Source of the DNA: Isoetes taiwanensis
Taxonomy: Eukaryota; Streptophyta; Lycopodiopsida; Isoetales; Isoetaceae
DNA length: 64,000 nt
Assembly: GCA_021234155.1 (NCBI GenBank)
Contig: JAJEKV010000053.1
Location: forward strand, 6,044,488 to 6,108,487
Direction: 5' to 3'
Shown: positions 33,248 to 46,650 of the stretch, piece by piece
Position numbering within the stretch: position 1 is the stretch's first letter
Layout: the number at the start of each line of letters is the position of its first letter
Notes under the pieces: generated by a model
What the model saw: the letters and a program-made list of their open reading frames with translations, nothing else
What the model was told of the DNA's origin: nothing
Databases searched by the model: none
Program-made: the position numbers and the translations under genes

Positions 33248-36200
33248 TTACTTTATCAAACATGTTAAACACATACCATCTATGGTTGCGCCATTCACAA
33301 ACTTATCAAGCTGGAACCTATCATTCACATCCAACTTATATTTATCTGTCTTTGGGTCATATGTCAAACATACAAGTGAGATGATCGATTCAAGTTCAAT
33401 AACTTGATTATCGGTCAAGTCATAAGTGAACCATGTGCAACCCGGCGTCAATTTTTCATGTTCAGCATACCAAGCAAGGTTAAAATGTACATTGTATGTT
33501 GGTCTGTCACTCAAATCAATAGGTTCTCTACTCTCTTTCCATATATTACCCACTTTTCGTCTCATGCTCAGCACCCTACCTATGTACCAACCTTTATGTG
33601 TAATCCTGCTCGCACATATTTGCTTTCCTTTTCTAACTGAACGTTTTCCTTTTTTTATACTCACATCTTCTTCTGGATCTATGTCAAAGAGCACAGCACA
33701 ATCCGAACCAATTCCTATTGATGTCACTGCATTTATTTTCTTTTTGGATGACGTCAAATATGCTTGACTTTTCACCCTAGTTAATCTATCCTTAGAAAGC
33801 CAAGGATTACAATTCAATTGGCTCACCAAAGTGGATTTACAAATCTGTTTTCCATCTATATTCACTCTATAATCAATCTTCATATCATTAGGGAACTCTG
33901 TCTCATCCAACATCTCATCAAACACATGCCTTAGCTCTGATTCTGCAGCCACCTCTTCACTCTCTTCAATGTCATAATGATCATGTCCAAGTTCTATACT
34001 TGTCTCCACAATATCTGTCTCATCCCCTATATGGTTGCTCTCCAACTGTGTATAATAATCAGGATGAAAGTAATCCTCATATACCCAAGGCATGTCCCAC
34101 CAATTCCTTCCATTTTTTTTACTGCATACAATTCCAACTGCACTGCACAATTCTTGAGCAATTGAAAATCCTTCTTTTAAAGCATCCACTAACTTGGAAT
34201 TTGTGCTTATAAGCTCATAATTGGAGAGATCACAAACTATTTCTTTTCCATCCATGTCAACTTTCTTTTCTAGCTCTTGCCAAATATGTTCCTGTTTTGC
34301 ATGTGCCTTTGGGAAAAGCAACTCTGACAAACTTTGAAATTCAGCTACACGATTCAATGCACTTGAACTCTCTAGCAAATCTGCTCCGCTGTAACATCTT
34401 TCATTTCTCACCATACCTCCAATTTTGGAAAAGAAATTTTCACAAACATCAGAGCCTGTAGATTCTAATGGAACAGCAAGATGCCCAAAATTGTCTCTAA
34501 AATATGTAATCAATAGCACAACATAGTGGCATGAGATCTGAATGTCCATAAAAGTTTGCTGAACAAAATTTTTGGATATACAGTGTTGATCATGATCTAT
34601 TAGCCACAACCTCCATAACCTAACACATATATTAGTTCATGTTAATTGGGTATGTTGTTTGCTTCCTTAAAAATAACATGGAAAATGCTAAATACATATT
34701 CAAAAATACCTGAAGAAAAAAGAGACAGTTGAAGCAGCTTTAACTCGATCACGCAAACCCATGGTAGGTGATAGAAAGATGTCAATATACAGTGCCACCA
34801 CTGAAAGATATGTTTCCGTACCTAGGGTTCTCATTGGTGGGCCATTCAAACCGTTACGAAGCTTTTGTAGACACATTTGTACTTTCCTAGATGCAATGCG
34901 TTGGGCTGCTCTCCAATTCTGCCTGTCTTTTCTTTCCACATCATTCAACTCTAATCCATGTTCACCTTGACAATTATCAAAAACATGCCAGACATCATTC
35001 AAAGTTACAAGGTCATTTCCAAGGTATAGTCTCCTTGATGCATTATCCATTGGGTTTATGAGTTTTTTTCCATTATGAATGAAATCCTGATCATGCAACC
35101 CATATATGCTTCCATCTTCCCTTATACTTGCATTGAAAATCATTCCTTCCCATGGTATGGCATAGCAACAATTCTTGCCTTTATGTGATGTGTAATCTTG
35201 GATCATGCAAGCTCTACGTCTTGCATCCCCGTCAGATGCATGTCCTATTAGTGGCCCTATTATGGATCTTAGATGAACATCCCATAATCTTAATATCTCC
35301 TCCCATTGAGATCTCACATAAGTGTGGTCAAACCTATTGCAAGTCAATTGCACTACCAAAACTAGCTTTGGCAACTTCACATGTAAAGGGTTAACTATAA
35401 GCAATGACATTCTTTTCAAAAGCTTGAACAATGTTATTATAGCCTACATCACTGGAGCCAACATATACAACAAATGATGCATCGCATTTGTGGTTTTCCT
35501 TGTTACCACAAAAACCAATCAAGCAATCATCTCTAGCAAGCCAATGAATTGATTGCTTGACCACAGTCTCATCCTCGGCTACTATTACTGGTACACTGCC
35601 TTGTGACAACTGTAATTTGTGCATATATTTCATGTATGTCTTTCCAAGATGAATAAAAGTTTGTTCTTGTATGCCAAGCTTATAGACAAAACTTTTTCTT
35701 GTAGATCTTCGGGTCGTAAAAATGCTTGGACCAGCAAAATTGATGGACAAGAAATTATGCATCCTAGTGCCTCCCCATATTTTAATTGTTTCAAAAAGTG
35801 CCTTTGTAGTGTCAGTGTATCTTTTGCTCTGACCTGGCCGAATGATATTCCGTGCAATATCTGTAAGAAAAGTCCACAACCCTTGCCTCCCATCAAACTT
35901 ACCTAGACGATGAGCCTCTACTATATCATGGCAGAACTTTTGCACATCTTTACGGTTCATAGATTCTGCCAAAGTCCCATGCAAAGATCTTGCCCGCATT
36001 GAAAGTGCAAGAGCTCTTTGTTTACTGAACCATAACTCTCTCTTTAACTTCCTTACCTCCATCCTTGCCGTTCTAGCTAATTTGGCTATTTCAGTATTTG
36101 TCAAATACTCTACTCTAATCCCTGTCTCTGTGCTTCTCGTACCCCTTGCCTGTTTACCTTCATGTTGTCTTTGAACCCTCATGTGAAAATCCTTTTCCTT

Positions 36201-39200
36201 GGGAATAGAGGCACAAAATGAGCATTGCAAATTCTCGAAACACTTTCCATCATTTGAAATCCTTGTACAATTGACATGCCTAAATGTCCCTTTAATTTCA
36301 ATAATTTCTCCTTTATATTCAAGCCTACCCTCCAACTTAGGCTCACAATACCATTTATTTCCAGCTTTGGATTCGTCCAAGAATGGTCTTAAATCTCTTA
36401 GAGTGTTGCCGTAACGATATTTCATTTGGTAGAATCCCCAACATAAATATGGTAAACATGGTGACTCTGAAAAGCATAGAGTAGGCTACCATTCTAGAAC
36501 TTTCTTGTAAACTTGCAAATATACTTAAAAAATATTGCAAAATGATAGTAGACTTACGAGTGCTTGAAGTCGATGCCACTTCCTTTGTTTCGGATGAAGC
36601 ACCTGCATGTTATTCCATAATGTTAAATGAAGCCTATGGAACTATAAAAATGTAGTACACATTTGTAATTCCATAATCGCATCGATCCGAGACATCGGAT
36701 CGCCATTCTAGAATGGGACGAGCATGCATGTCATGCATGCATGCGGGCGGCGCATGCCCGTTTTGGGTTGGGAGTTCGCTATTTCAGGCGCGTTTCTGCA
36801 TCCACGTCTCATCGGCGCTTCCTCTTCTCTCAGCAGTACCTTATTCTCTTTGAACCCACCCTCCCCCCCTTCTTTGTTTATTGTACAAGTTCTGTTTATC
36901 ATGTTTTTCCACCCGCTGGGTGATGCTTTTTTTCCACCCGCTGGGTGATGTTCTCGTTTGTTGTGTTGGTGATGTGCAGGTACAGGTTGGCGAGCGGCAT
37001 CCGTTTCGACTTCTCCATGCGGGGGTTTTTTGGGAGCGATTCTATGCCTTACGTTTGTCTAAGCCCCTTGCCGAAGGCTTATCACTAGGGTTTTTCCTCG
37101 AAAACCCGAAAGGGCGGGGTTTTTTAATCCCGGTGATAAGCTTTCGGCAGGTACATCAGCCACTCATCTATTAGCATTGTATTTTTTTTGGGGTCCAAAT
37201 GATATAATTGGATTTTCCCTTTATTTTTCGTGGGTAGTTTGCATGTGTGCGGCTACCCACTGTCCACCATTGTAGAAAATCTGCTGAGATGAATGAGAAG
37301 CCTATCTATCGGGCGCTTTGTTGGTTTCTTGCGAGTCCCATTCTAGAATGCATGTTAAATGTTATTCCTTAATGTTGACGAGGCCTGTAGTTCCTATAGT
37401 TCCTATAGTGCTTATAGTACATTCCATAATTCCTATAGTAGTCGACAGTGAGTGTTATTAAAACTATAAATACACATTGCAAAAGTTAAACCCCTTGGGT
37501 TAGTATTGAAAATTGTTTTAAACCCTTCGAAAGTAGAATCTCACAGATAGAACCTGGTGCCGGATTGGACATAGGAGTGCCGGATTGGACATAGTGAGTG
37601 CCGGATTGGACAGACTTGTTGGATTAAACTACTACTTGCTGTGAATGGACAGACCTGGAGTGGCCGGATTGTGGTGGTCGGACCAGGCCTGGTACTATCG
37701 AATACTTGAAAGAACATACACCAATTAGACAATATTTCAACTGAACAACATAGATAAGCTATTCATTCACTATTTCAACAATGGTCAGAATTTAATATTC
37801 AAATATCCGGCTACTACACGAACTTCGTTTCACCATGCCGACATGTTTCCGACCTTGGTATTCACCCCTTAATCACGTCCGATCAATCTGCTAGTCATTC
37901 TCGTGTCCAATTTCTATTGAACCGTAATCCATAGGCATAGTCATGCTGCATGTTTATTTGAATAGCTAGTCTAGTAAGATAGTAAGGTGTCCCCTAAACA
38001 AAGAATATTACATGAATCTTGATCAGTGCACCTTGAACTAGCTGTAATTCCTGTGCATTTTTCCTGTATAATTCTCACTACTATATAAGACTATATAATC
38101 GATCCACAAAGACTTTATGACACTCAACGATGCCCAAATGAACAGTGCTTTTGTCTATGTGAACATTGCTTTTATCCAATTTAGTGAGTTCTAGGAAGCA
38201 CCAGCAAAACTTAAACCACTTTGGCAGTCTTGAATATGCCACAGAAAACATGCTGTAAAACCTCTGAATAATGGAAAGTGAAACGTCCATGCTAAAAACG
38301 CAGAAAACCTCTGAATATAGGAAAGCAAAACATGCAATATCCAAATAAACCAAGTAAACAGACATGGATCAACAGAACTAAACCAAGTAAACCAAGTAAA
38401 AAAGATTCTTCAGTAAACCAAGTAAACCAATTCTAACTCAATCTTTTCATGCATGTTATAACAAATGGTACCTCGTGTAACGAAAGAAAACAAACTGAGT
38501 TGCTTTGGGTCTGCTACATCCTTCCTTGGACGACCACCAACATTATTTCCTTCCTTCTTTTTGATCTTTTCCTCAAGCGCCATTGCACTTCTGACGTGCC
38601 TGGATGACTTGATGTGCTCCTTTAAATTGAAACAAAGATCACCAGCACGTGGAAACAATGCCAAAGTCTTCAAACATACGCGGCAAATTATGTTTATGTC
38701 ACTTACACAAGGCCCCCAAAAAATAACTCGTATTCATAATCATGATGGAAACCAGTATAATGGTGGTTTTTAGTACATGCAACTCGTAATGTCAATGAAA
38801 ACTAGATGACTTTTATGGTTTTGTAATATCACTACTAGTTAGATCATAGTTTTTTTACTAATTCTATGTCTTACACTAGTTTCTTAAAATTATTGCTAGT
38901 TTAGGAGGTGATTTTTGAGCCTACATTGTCAATATTATAATCTACGATGATTTTACATACTGGTTAGCATGATCAGATACATGGTTTTAACCTAGTTTCA
39001 ATCCTCCCAAGCTTTTCTTATTAGTTCAAGAACCATGTTTAATTTTGGAAGTGTGTTATATGTTTTTGGCACATGCCTATTTATAATGCATGTTAGCAGG
39101 CTATTATGTTGGTTTATGATGTTGTTTTTTATACAGTTTTTTCAATCCTTAAAATCACTACGGACTTTGAGCATAATTTCTTATATGAATTAGTAATTCC

Positions 39201-42200
39201 AACGATTATATCTATTTTTGCACTCCTTTTAGAGCATGATCCTTATTCGTAAAACTTATGTTATGTACATCGACTTGTCTACTGGTTGCATGGTGTGGTC
39301 TATGTTTTCTACCATTATATGTAGCATAGTTTTATGTTGGGCCAAGTGTATATTTGTACTTATAGTTGCCAATGTATTCTTTGTGGTATAGTATTTAGTA
39401 TCCATAGAGTGCACATTTTGTATGAGGATTATTTTAAGTGTTTATCATGCATGATTTAGAGGTCCCTTGCATAATTGGAGTGATAAGGAGCTCTAGAGGT
39501 ATGGTGTAGATAATAACCCTTTTGCTACCAACAATGTATCTTTCTAGTGAAAAAAACTATTCTATTCTATTCTATTCTATTCTATTCTAGTGAAAGTTGA
39601 GGTCATAACTGACTTGTGACAGGGATATCTAGTGTCCTAATGCAAAACTCTATATAATGTTATGTTCATAAGTTGTTCCTTCCTTATAATTAGCAATGTT
39701 CAATTGTAGATGAATGGCCAGAGAAACAATGTGGTGAATCGATGATACATTTCTCCATTCTCATTTCTAATTAACCTTATTTTAGAAGTGCGTATATCAC
39801 TTAGCCAAACCGAACTTACTAAATGTCAAGAAAGTACATAAGATCCTTTTTTTAAACTCAAACAATATTCATACCCATTGTACCATCTAGCAAAAGGCAA
39901 TAGATGTTCAGATATTGAACTTACACCTAGGCAGCAACTTAGAATAAAACATGCTTCACTTTCATGTAATAAAGAGTTATGAGAAATGCAAAAGCAATCT
40001 TGAATTCAAAGCATGATCCTAATTGCATATATTCACATTATATTAACTTCTAGGGGAATGGAGCTTGCTTGTCTTTGGCTGAATGTAGATGCCTAGTTGG
40101 CAGTTCTTATTTATACTCTCAGATCTGATCGGATCGCCAAGAAATCATATGAGCTCTATGAATAACAATTTTCCTTGGCACTGTTTCATTCGATCGATTC
40201 AAAAGGACCTATATTTAGCTATAAGTATCAATGGTCATATGAGCACCAACAATTTTCTCATGAAATTGCTAGGTCAAATATGCATGAGCATTCATTCATT
40301 AAAGAAATTCGCTAGATCAAAGACTCATAATGACGCGATCGTTGACCTTCAAGTCTAGAATCCCATCACAAATATATGACTTTGTTATTTTTTCAAGCCA
40401 TGATACAAGCCATTCAATATAGTGGCGACAACTCACATGTTTTTTTTTAAGCCATTATAAATATAAGCCATTTAACATTTTGGCGACACAACCGACACTC
40501 AAGAATATTATCAGTGTTCAGCGCTAGGCTTGGAACTAAGTTTTACCGCTCCATTTTCGCTTAACTAAGTTATAATATTTTATGATGAAGCACCAGACAC
40601 AAGTATTATAATTTGCTTGGAGAAATTGAATATTTTTAAGCAATAAAATATTGATACATTTACTTACTATAGCAACAGGATTGTAATAAATTTATGGAAG
40701 GGACAAGTTTCAATGGTTGCAAAACACAATTTATTTATCATTCCAACTCTCTCAAATTAATCTATTGAAACCTTTTTACATTGTTCTCCATATCTTCGCC
40801 TACATCACACAGAGCAACATGTCATTTCCGAAATCCAGCAATAGGTTTAGAGCATCATGTTATTTCCGAAATCCAGCAATAGGTTTAGAGCATCCGACGA
40901 TAGAATAGCTCGGATGTAGCATGCTTCCAAAGTTGAATCTGGACCTGTCACTAGGTTATTCACTTTTGAACCTTAGTCCTTAATTTTAAACAATATCAGA
41001 AGGTTGAAATTTCAACCATGTACTATTAAACATCAAATGCAATGTGCATATGAAATACTTCGGCGATCAATCTGTTGATCCCACCGTTCAAATGGTAGCT
41101 CATGTCCTAAGAAACGTCTTCGAAAAGAAAAAATGGCCATCCCCCGCAGGGATGTGACAAGCCCCAAATTTTCCCCTTTCTGACGTAGGCAGGCGACGGG
41201 GAAATGAAGTGTCACCCCAGTTCGGCTGTTCTGATAAGCTTGAAATGCAGTTTTGACTTCGTATATGAGTTCAAAGCATTCAATTTACTCTTACACCAAT
41301 TAGTAGGACCAACAGAGCCAAACTCGACTCGCCATGGGCAATTACTAGTGGACCTTTCGCTCAACATGCTCGTCCCTGCCTACTAGTGTAATAAACATAG
41401 CATGCAAGTTTGGAACTGGTGCCTGGGAGGGGTTTTATTGTTCTCCATTCCTTCGAACCCTCGAGAAAACCTTGCACGCAAGCTCTCAGCCACTTCAAAG
41501 GCAGGGAGGGCTGCCAAAACGCAAACCCTACAGATTTTGTAGGGTTTAAGTATCCGGGTACCAAAGATGCTCCATCTGCTAATCCCACCGTTCAAATGGT
41601 AGCTCATGTCCTAAGAAATGTCTTCGAAAAGAAAAAATGGCCATCCCCCGCACGGATGTGACAAGCCCCAAATTTTCCCCTTTCTGACGTAGGCAGGCGA
41701 CGGGGAAATGAAGTGTCACCCCAGTTCGGCTGTTCTGATAAGCTTGAAATGCAGTTTTGACTTCGTATATGAGTTCAAAGCATTCAATTTACTCTTACAC
41801 CAATTAGTAGGACCAACAGAGCCAAACTTGACTCGCCATGGGCAATTACTAGTGGACCTTTCGCTCAACATGCTCGTCCCTGCCTACTAGTGTAATAAAC
41901 ATAGCATGCAAGTTTGGAACTGGTACCTGGGAGGAATTTTATTGTTCTCCCTTCCTTCGAACCCTCAAGGAAACCCTGCATGCAAGCTCTGAGCCACTTC
42001 AAAGGCAGGGAGGGCTGCCAAAACGCAAACCCTACAGGTTTTGTAGAGTTTAAGTATCCAGGTACCAAAGATGCTCCATCTGCTAATCCCACCGTTCAAA
42101 TGGTAGCTCATGTCCTAAGAAACGTCTTCGAAAAGAAAAAATGGCCATCCCCCGCACGGATGTGACAAGCCCCAAATTTTCCCCTTTCCGACGTAGGCGC

Positions 42201-45200
42201 GCGACGGGGAAATGAAGTGTCACCCCAGTTCGGCTGTTCCGATAAGCTTGAAATGCAGTTTTGACTTCGTATATGAGTTCAAAGCATCCAGTTTACTCTT
42301 AGACCAATCAGTAGGACCAACAGATCCAAACTCGACTCGCCATGGGCAATTACTAGTGGACCTTTCGCTCAACATGCTCTTCCCTGCCTACTAGTGTAAT
42401 AAACATAGCATGCAAGTTTGGAACTGGTGCCTGGGAGGGGTTTTATTGTTCTCCCTTCCTTCGAACCCTCGAGGAAACCCTGCATGCAAGCTCTCAGCCA
42501 CTTCAAAGGCAGGGAGGGCTGCCAAAACGCAAACCCTACAGATTTTGTAGGGTTTAAGTATCCAGGTACCAAAGATGCTCCATCTGCTAATCCCACCGTT
42601 CAAATGGTAGCTCATGTCCTAAGAAATGTCTTCGAAAAGAAAAAATGGCCATCCCCCGCACGGATGTGACAAGCCCCAAATTTTCCCCTTTCCGACGTAG
42701 GCGCACGACGGGGAAATGAAGTGTCACCCCAGTTCGGCTGTTCCGATAAGCTTGAAATGCAGTTTTGACTTTGTATATGAGTTCAAAGCATCCAGTTTAC
42801 TCTTAGACCAATCAGTAGGACCAACAGAGCCAAACTCAACTCGCCATGGGCAATTACTAGTGGACCTTTCGCTCAACATGCTCGTCCCTGCCTACTAGTG
42901 TAATAAACATAGCATGCAAGTTTGGAACTGGTGCCTGGGAGGGTTTAATCTAAGCCATTTAATAGCACCTCATAATCTCAACCCTTCGGTGTTCCTTGCT
43001 AAGATATGCAGTTGCTGAATAGACACCAGCTGAAGCTAACCCAAGTCCGCCCATCATATCCACAAGAGACGCTATGCCTTCAGCCAAATATAAGAAGCAC
43101 CACAAGGCAATGCCAAAAGTTTTGCCAGATGTTCTGGAAAAATCGCTTTCCTATAACGAACCAAAAATGTTTAGCAAAATAGAAGCTAAAGTCAAACATT
43201 CTAAGACTTGATAGAAAGAACACTGCAAGCCTCGTTGTTCAGGAACTCGGGGCGTCGAAGCAGAGCATGGATCATATTTAAATCCATGAAATCTTCCTGG
43301 GGATGCATGTGGGTTTGGGAAGGGGATTTAAAACAGGCGAAGCAAATAGAAAAGCTGTGGTCTGCGCGGAAGCATTGTATACACTTGAATCCGTTTTGGA
43401 GAATGAACCTAGAGCACATATCACATATGGGTTTTGTTGAGATAACATAGAACATGGCCGTGCACTCTTCAGAGATATAATGTGGCAGGAACACAACCGG
43501 CTTACCTCGGGCACAAATCCCTTCAAGAAGACTTCTGTTGGCTTCTGATTTCGGCAAGATGCCCGCACTAATTCGTATGCCTTGCTATAAGAAGCATGGA
43601 ATTCAAAGACAAACACAATAGATCAAGTTAGAAAAGCCTGTTGGTCGGAACTGCATATCCATCCTCAAGAAAAACCGCTGCCTGCCTCTTGCATAGAACC
43701 AACGAAGATGAAGGAAGCAAATCGACACCTATCTAGCCAGGAATAGCAGCATTCGCCATCTGCGGCCCGCCCATGTGAAGCGCAGCCCTCCCGACCACAC
43801 AAATGCAGGAATCCAAACCCTAGATTCCCCTGTTTGGAATCTTGGGTGCCAGCATCAGCTTATACGATATTTACATACGGATACCAAACCATGCAAAATC
43901 TTATGTTACAAAAATACGAGATTATACATTTTAGGCGTAGGACTTGGCACTAAAGTTGAAAGGCTTAAGATAAAATAGGTGGATCACAGGGGAAGTTATC
44001 AGCCATATGACAGAATAGGGCAAATAAGGCAACGGGAGGAAGCAGATATGGCGGAAGAGTGCAGGTGGATCTCGGATAGAAGGATATCTTTTGGAAGAAC
44101 CAAGGTTTGCAGGCAAAGTAGAGCAAAAAGCTTGTGCTGGATTCATAGATATGACATAACTTTCTTGCAAATCCGGCCTTTGTTGTGCAGGTAAGCATAG
44201 AAAAGCAGAGCAAATACACGGCTATGGCGATTTCCTGGCAAATCCGGCATTTTTTGTACAGGTAAGCATAAAAAAGCAGAGCAAATACATGGCTATGACG
44301 ATTTCACGGCAAATCCGCATTTTTTGCGGTGTAAGCATAAAAAAAGAGCAAATACATGGCTATGGCGATTTCCTGGCAAATCCGGCATGAAATAAGGATG
44401 TGGGAGAGTAATGTGCTTTGGAATGCCTTTGGTAATGGTTTTGAAGCTACATTTTCCTTAGAATTTGGAACCCTTTATAAAGAACACAAGGCTCAAGGTC
44501 CCGAAAGTAACGGTGCTAGCGACGCCCGGATGAGCGACCAAGCGGTTAGTCTTCTTTATTATTTGTATGTATAATGATGTTTTACGTGAAGGTTTATCTC
44601 TATTGCTGCTTCCTTCATGTTGTTCCCCTCATTAGGACAATGCCTCGTGAAGAAGATGAAAAAATAGAAAACGTCAATTCATCATTGGGAAGAGCAAGGT
44701 GCTTAGTTTGATGCTAAAAAAATTTGCAAGTCAATCTGAAACAAAGAGTTGGATTTTGTTGGGTAACAGAATTCTAGCATTTAATTTTCGAGAAATTACT
44801 TGCCCATAAATGGAAGTAAAGTTTGCAATAAAAATGTATCTGCAAAACTGTCAATCCCGCCTTTGAGGACTAGGTCACTAGGATTAAGTTGGGCTTCCAT
44901 CTTAAGTGTAATATGATATGGGAGCTATAATGAGAGTGGCCTCTACTACTGTCACCTTCACAAATTTCACATCTCTTCTATTTTACGCAAGCATCCGCCT
45001 TTTGTAGGACTTGACATTTCATTTTATTCTTGTCCCAATTTAAATATCTTAAGAAGTTTACAATTAAAATGCATCTTCGGGGCGATGCTTTTGGGACTAG
45101 GTTTCAAAGAAACAATTAGAATTGTTGTCAATTCCAAACTTCATAGAATAAAGTTTTCATAAATAATATGGCTACACTGTGGGCGACCTCTCGGATGGGG

Positions 45201-46616
45201 GTGTGGTAGATTTAAATTGTGGCTTCGGGTCCATCGGCAAAAATACCTTACAAGTTTAGATTGGCGAGGATTTGAATGGAAATGCAAAGCTTAATTCAAT
45301 TAGGAGCAAGGGAGAATGAAAAATTATATATTTGAGAAATATATCCAAGTGGTCTTTGAGTGTCAATGTTAAATCGATGGTCAATTCAATGCAAACCAAG
45401 CTTCTTGTTCCATTGATATGCTTCTAGCATGCAAGTAGATATTAGAGAACTACGAACTCTCTATGTTGCTTGTTTATTAATTACTTGAACATTGTAATTT
45501 GAGTAACTCCGACTTGATCCCCGATGTGCAAAAGCGCGGTTAGTGTAGAGAACCCAATATTGACCAAGGATCCCGATTCGGGCAATGCCGCAAACCAGCA
45601 ACATAGCCGAGAACGGAACTCTTCCTCCTCCTCCCTCTTCCTCCTCCTCCTCCTCCTCCTCCTCCTCCTCGGTCTCAACCACGCAAAACCCCGACCGGGG
45701 TGTGCGTGAGAAGCGATCATTATTCCTTTGCACCCCACGACTTTAACTTATCCGGCATTTGGGCTAGATCCAAGTGGCGGTACTCATATGAAATGCCCGA
45801 ATCTCGGTCTCCGGGTTCACGGTTGTCAAACTTGATGGTAAATAAACATGACGCAGCGTGCATTCATGTTTAAGAACATTACATGTTCTCAAGATTCAAT
45901 TGTCTTGTCCCGTTGTTTGCGGCATTATGGTACGATCCAATGGGAAGCTATTATCGCCAACTTTTTAGATCGGTACGGATGGTGATGCGAGATTTTTGCC
46001 ATTCTTGACAACAAAACTGGGGAACAAGTTTCGCAGACCCGACCATATTATTTTCTTGCAGATCCGCCGGACTGAGACGAACGGGGACGAGCATGGATTG
46101 GATGCTTGAATTCGTTTTGCACAGAAACCACCATGTTTTTTCTTGATGGAGTTTGCAGATGCAGGGATGAAACGAGGTATCTTCTCTGCACATCTTTTGG
46201 CCATTTGAATTGTTTCTCTTGCAGGTAAAATCCACCAAAAATTTGCTTCCGAGAATATATTCGGCTTTCTCGGACTATGATTTGCATCATTCGATAACAT
46301 GAATAAGTATGGATCTTTTAGAAAATATCTCTTGCTACACCCGCTCTTGCTCTTCAAACAAATCAAGAACCGGGATTCATATGGGGAAGAAGAGACCGCT
46401 CAAATGAGCGGTTGTCCCTAAGCGGAACCAACTATTATCCATAAAAAAATGACAACTCAAGTATACCATTTCCAAATTATAGAAAGAGGTGTATGCCTGA
46501 TATTATTGTACTTTTATATCAAAATTCAATGGAAAAAAAAAATTGAGCATCTTGGTCTTCTGTAGTCTTTGCTTTTGTAATCAAAATACCGAAAATACCG
46601 ATAATAAGCAAATTTG

Positions 46617-46650
<34 letters not shown>

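Noticed and set aside
37058-37152. Long hairpin resembling a terminator
   Set aside because: Plant nuclear context; the imperfect inverted repeat has no associated RNA gene, so no function is claimed.
41204-42898. Repeated 60-83 codon ORFs in the tandem array
   Set aside because: The period is a multiple of three, so any chance ORF recurs; the frames have no protein-like features.
45461-45738. Arg- or Glu-rich ORFs
   Set aside because: Translation of a (CCT)n tract in two frames.
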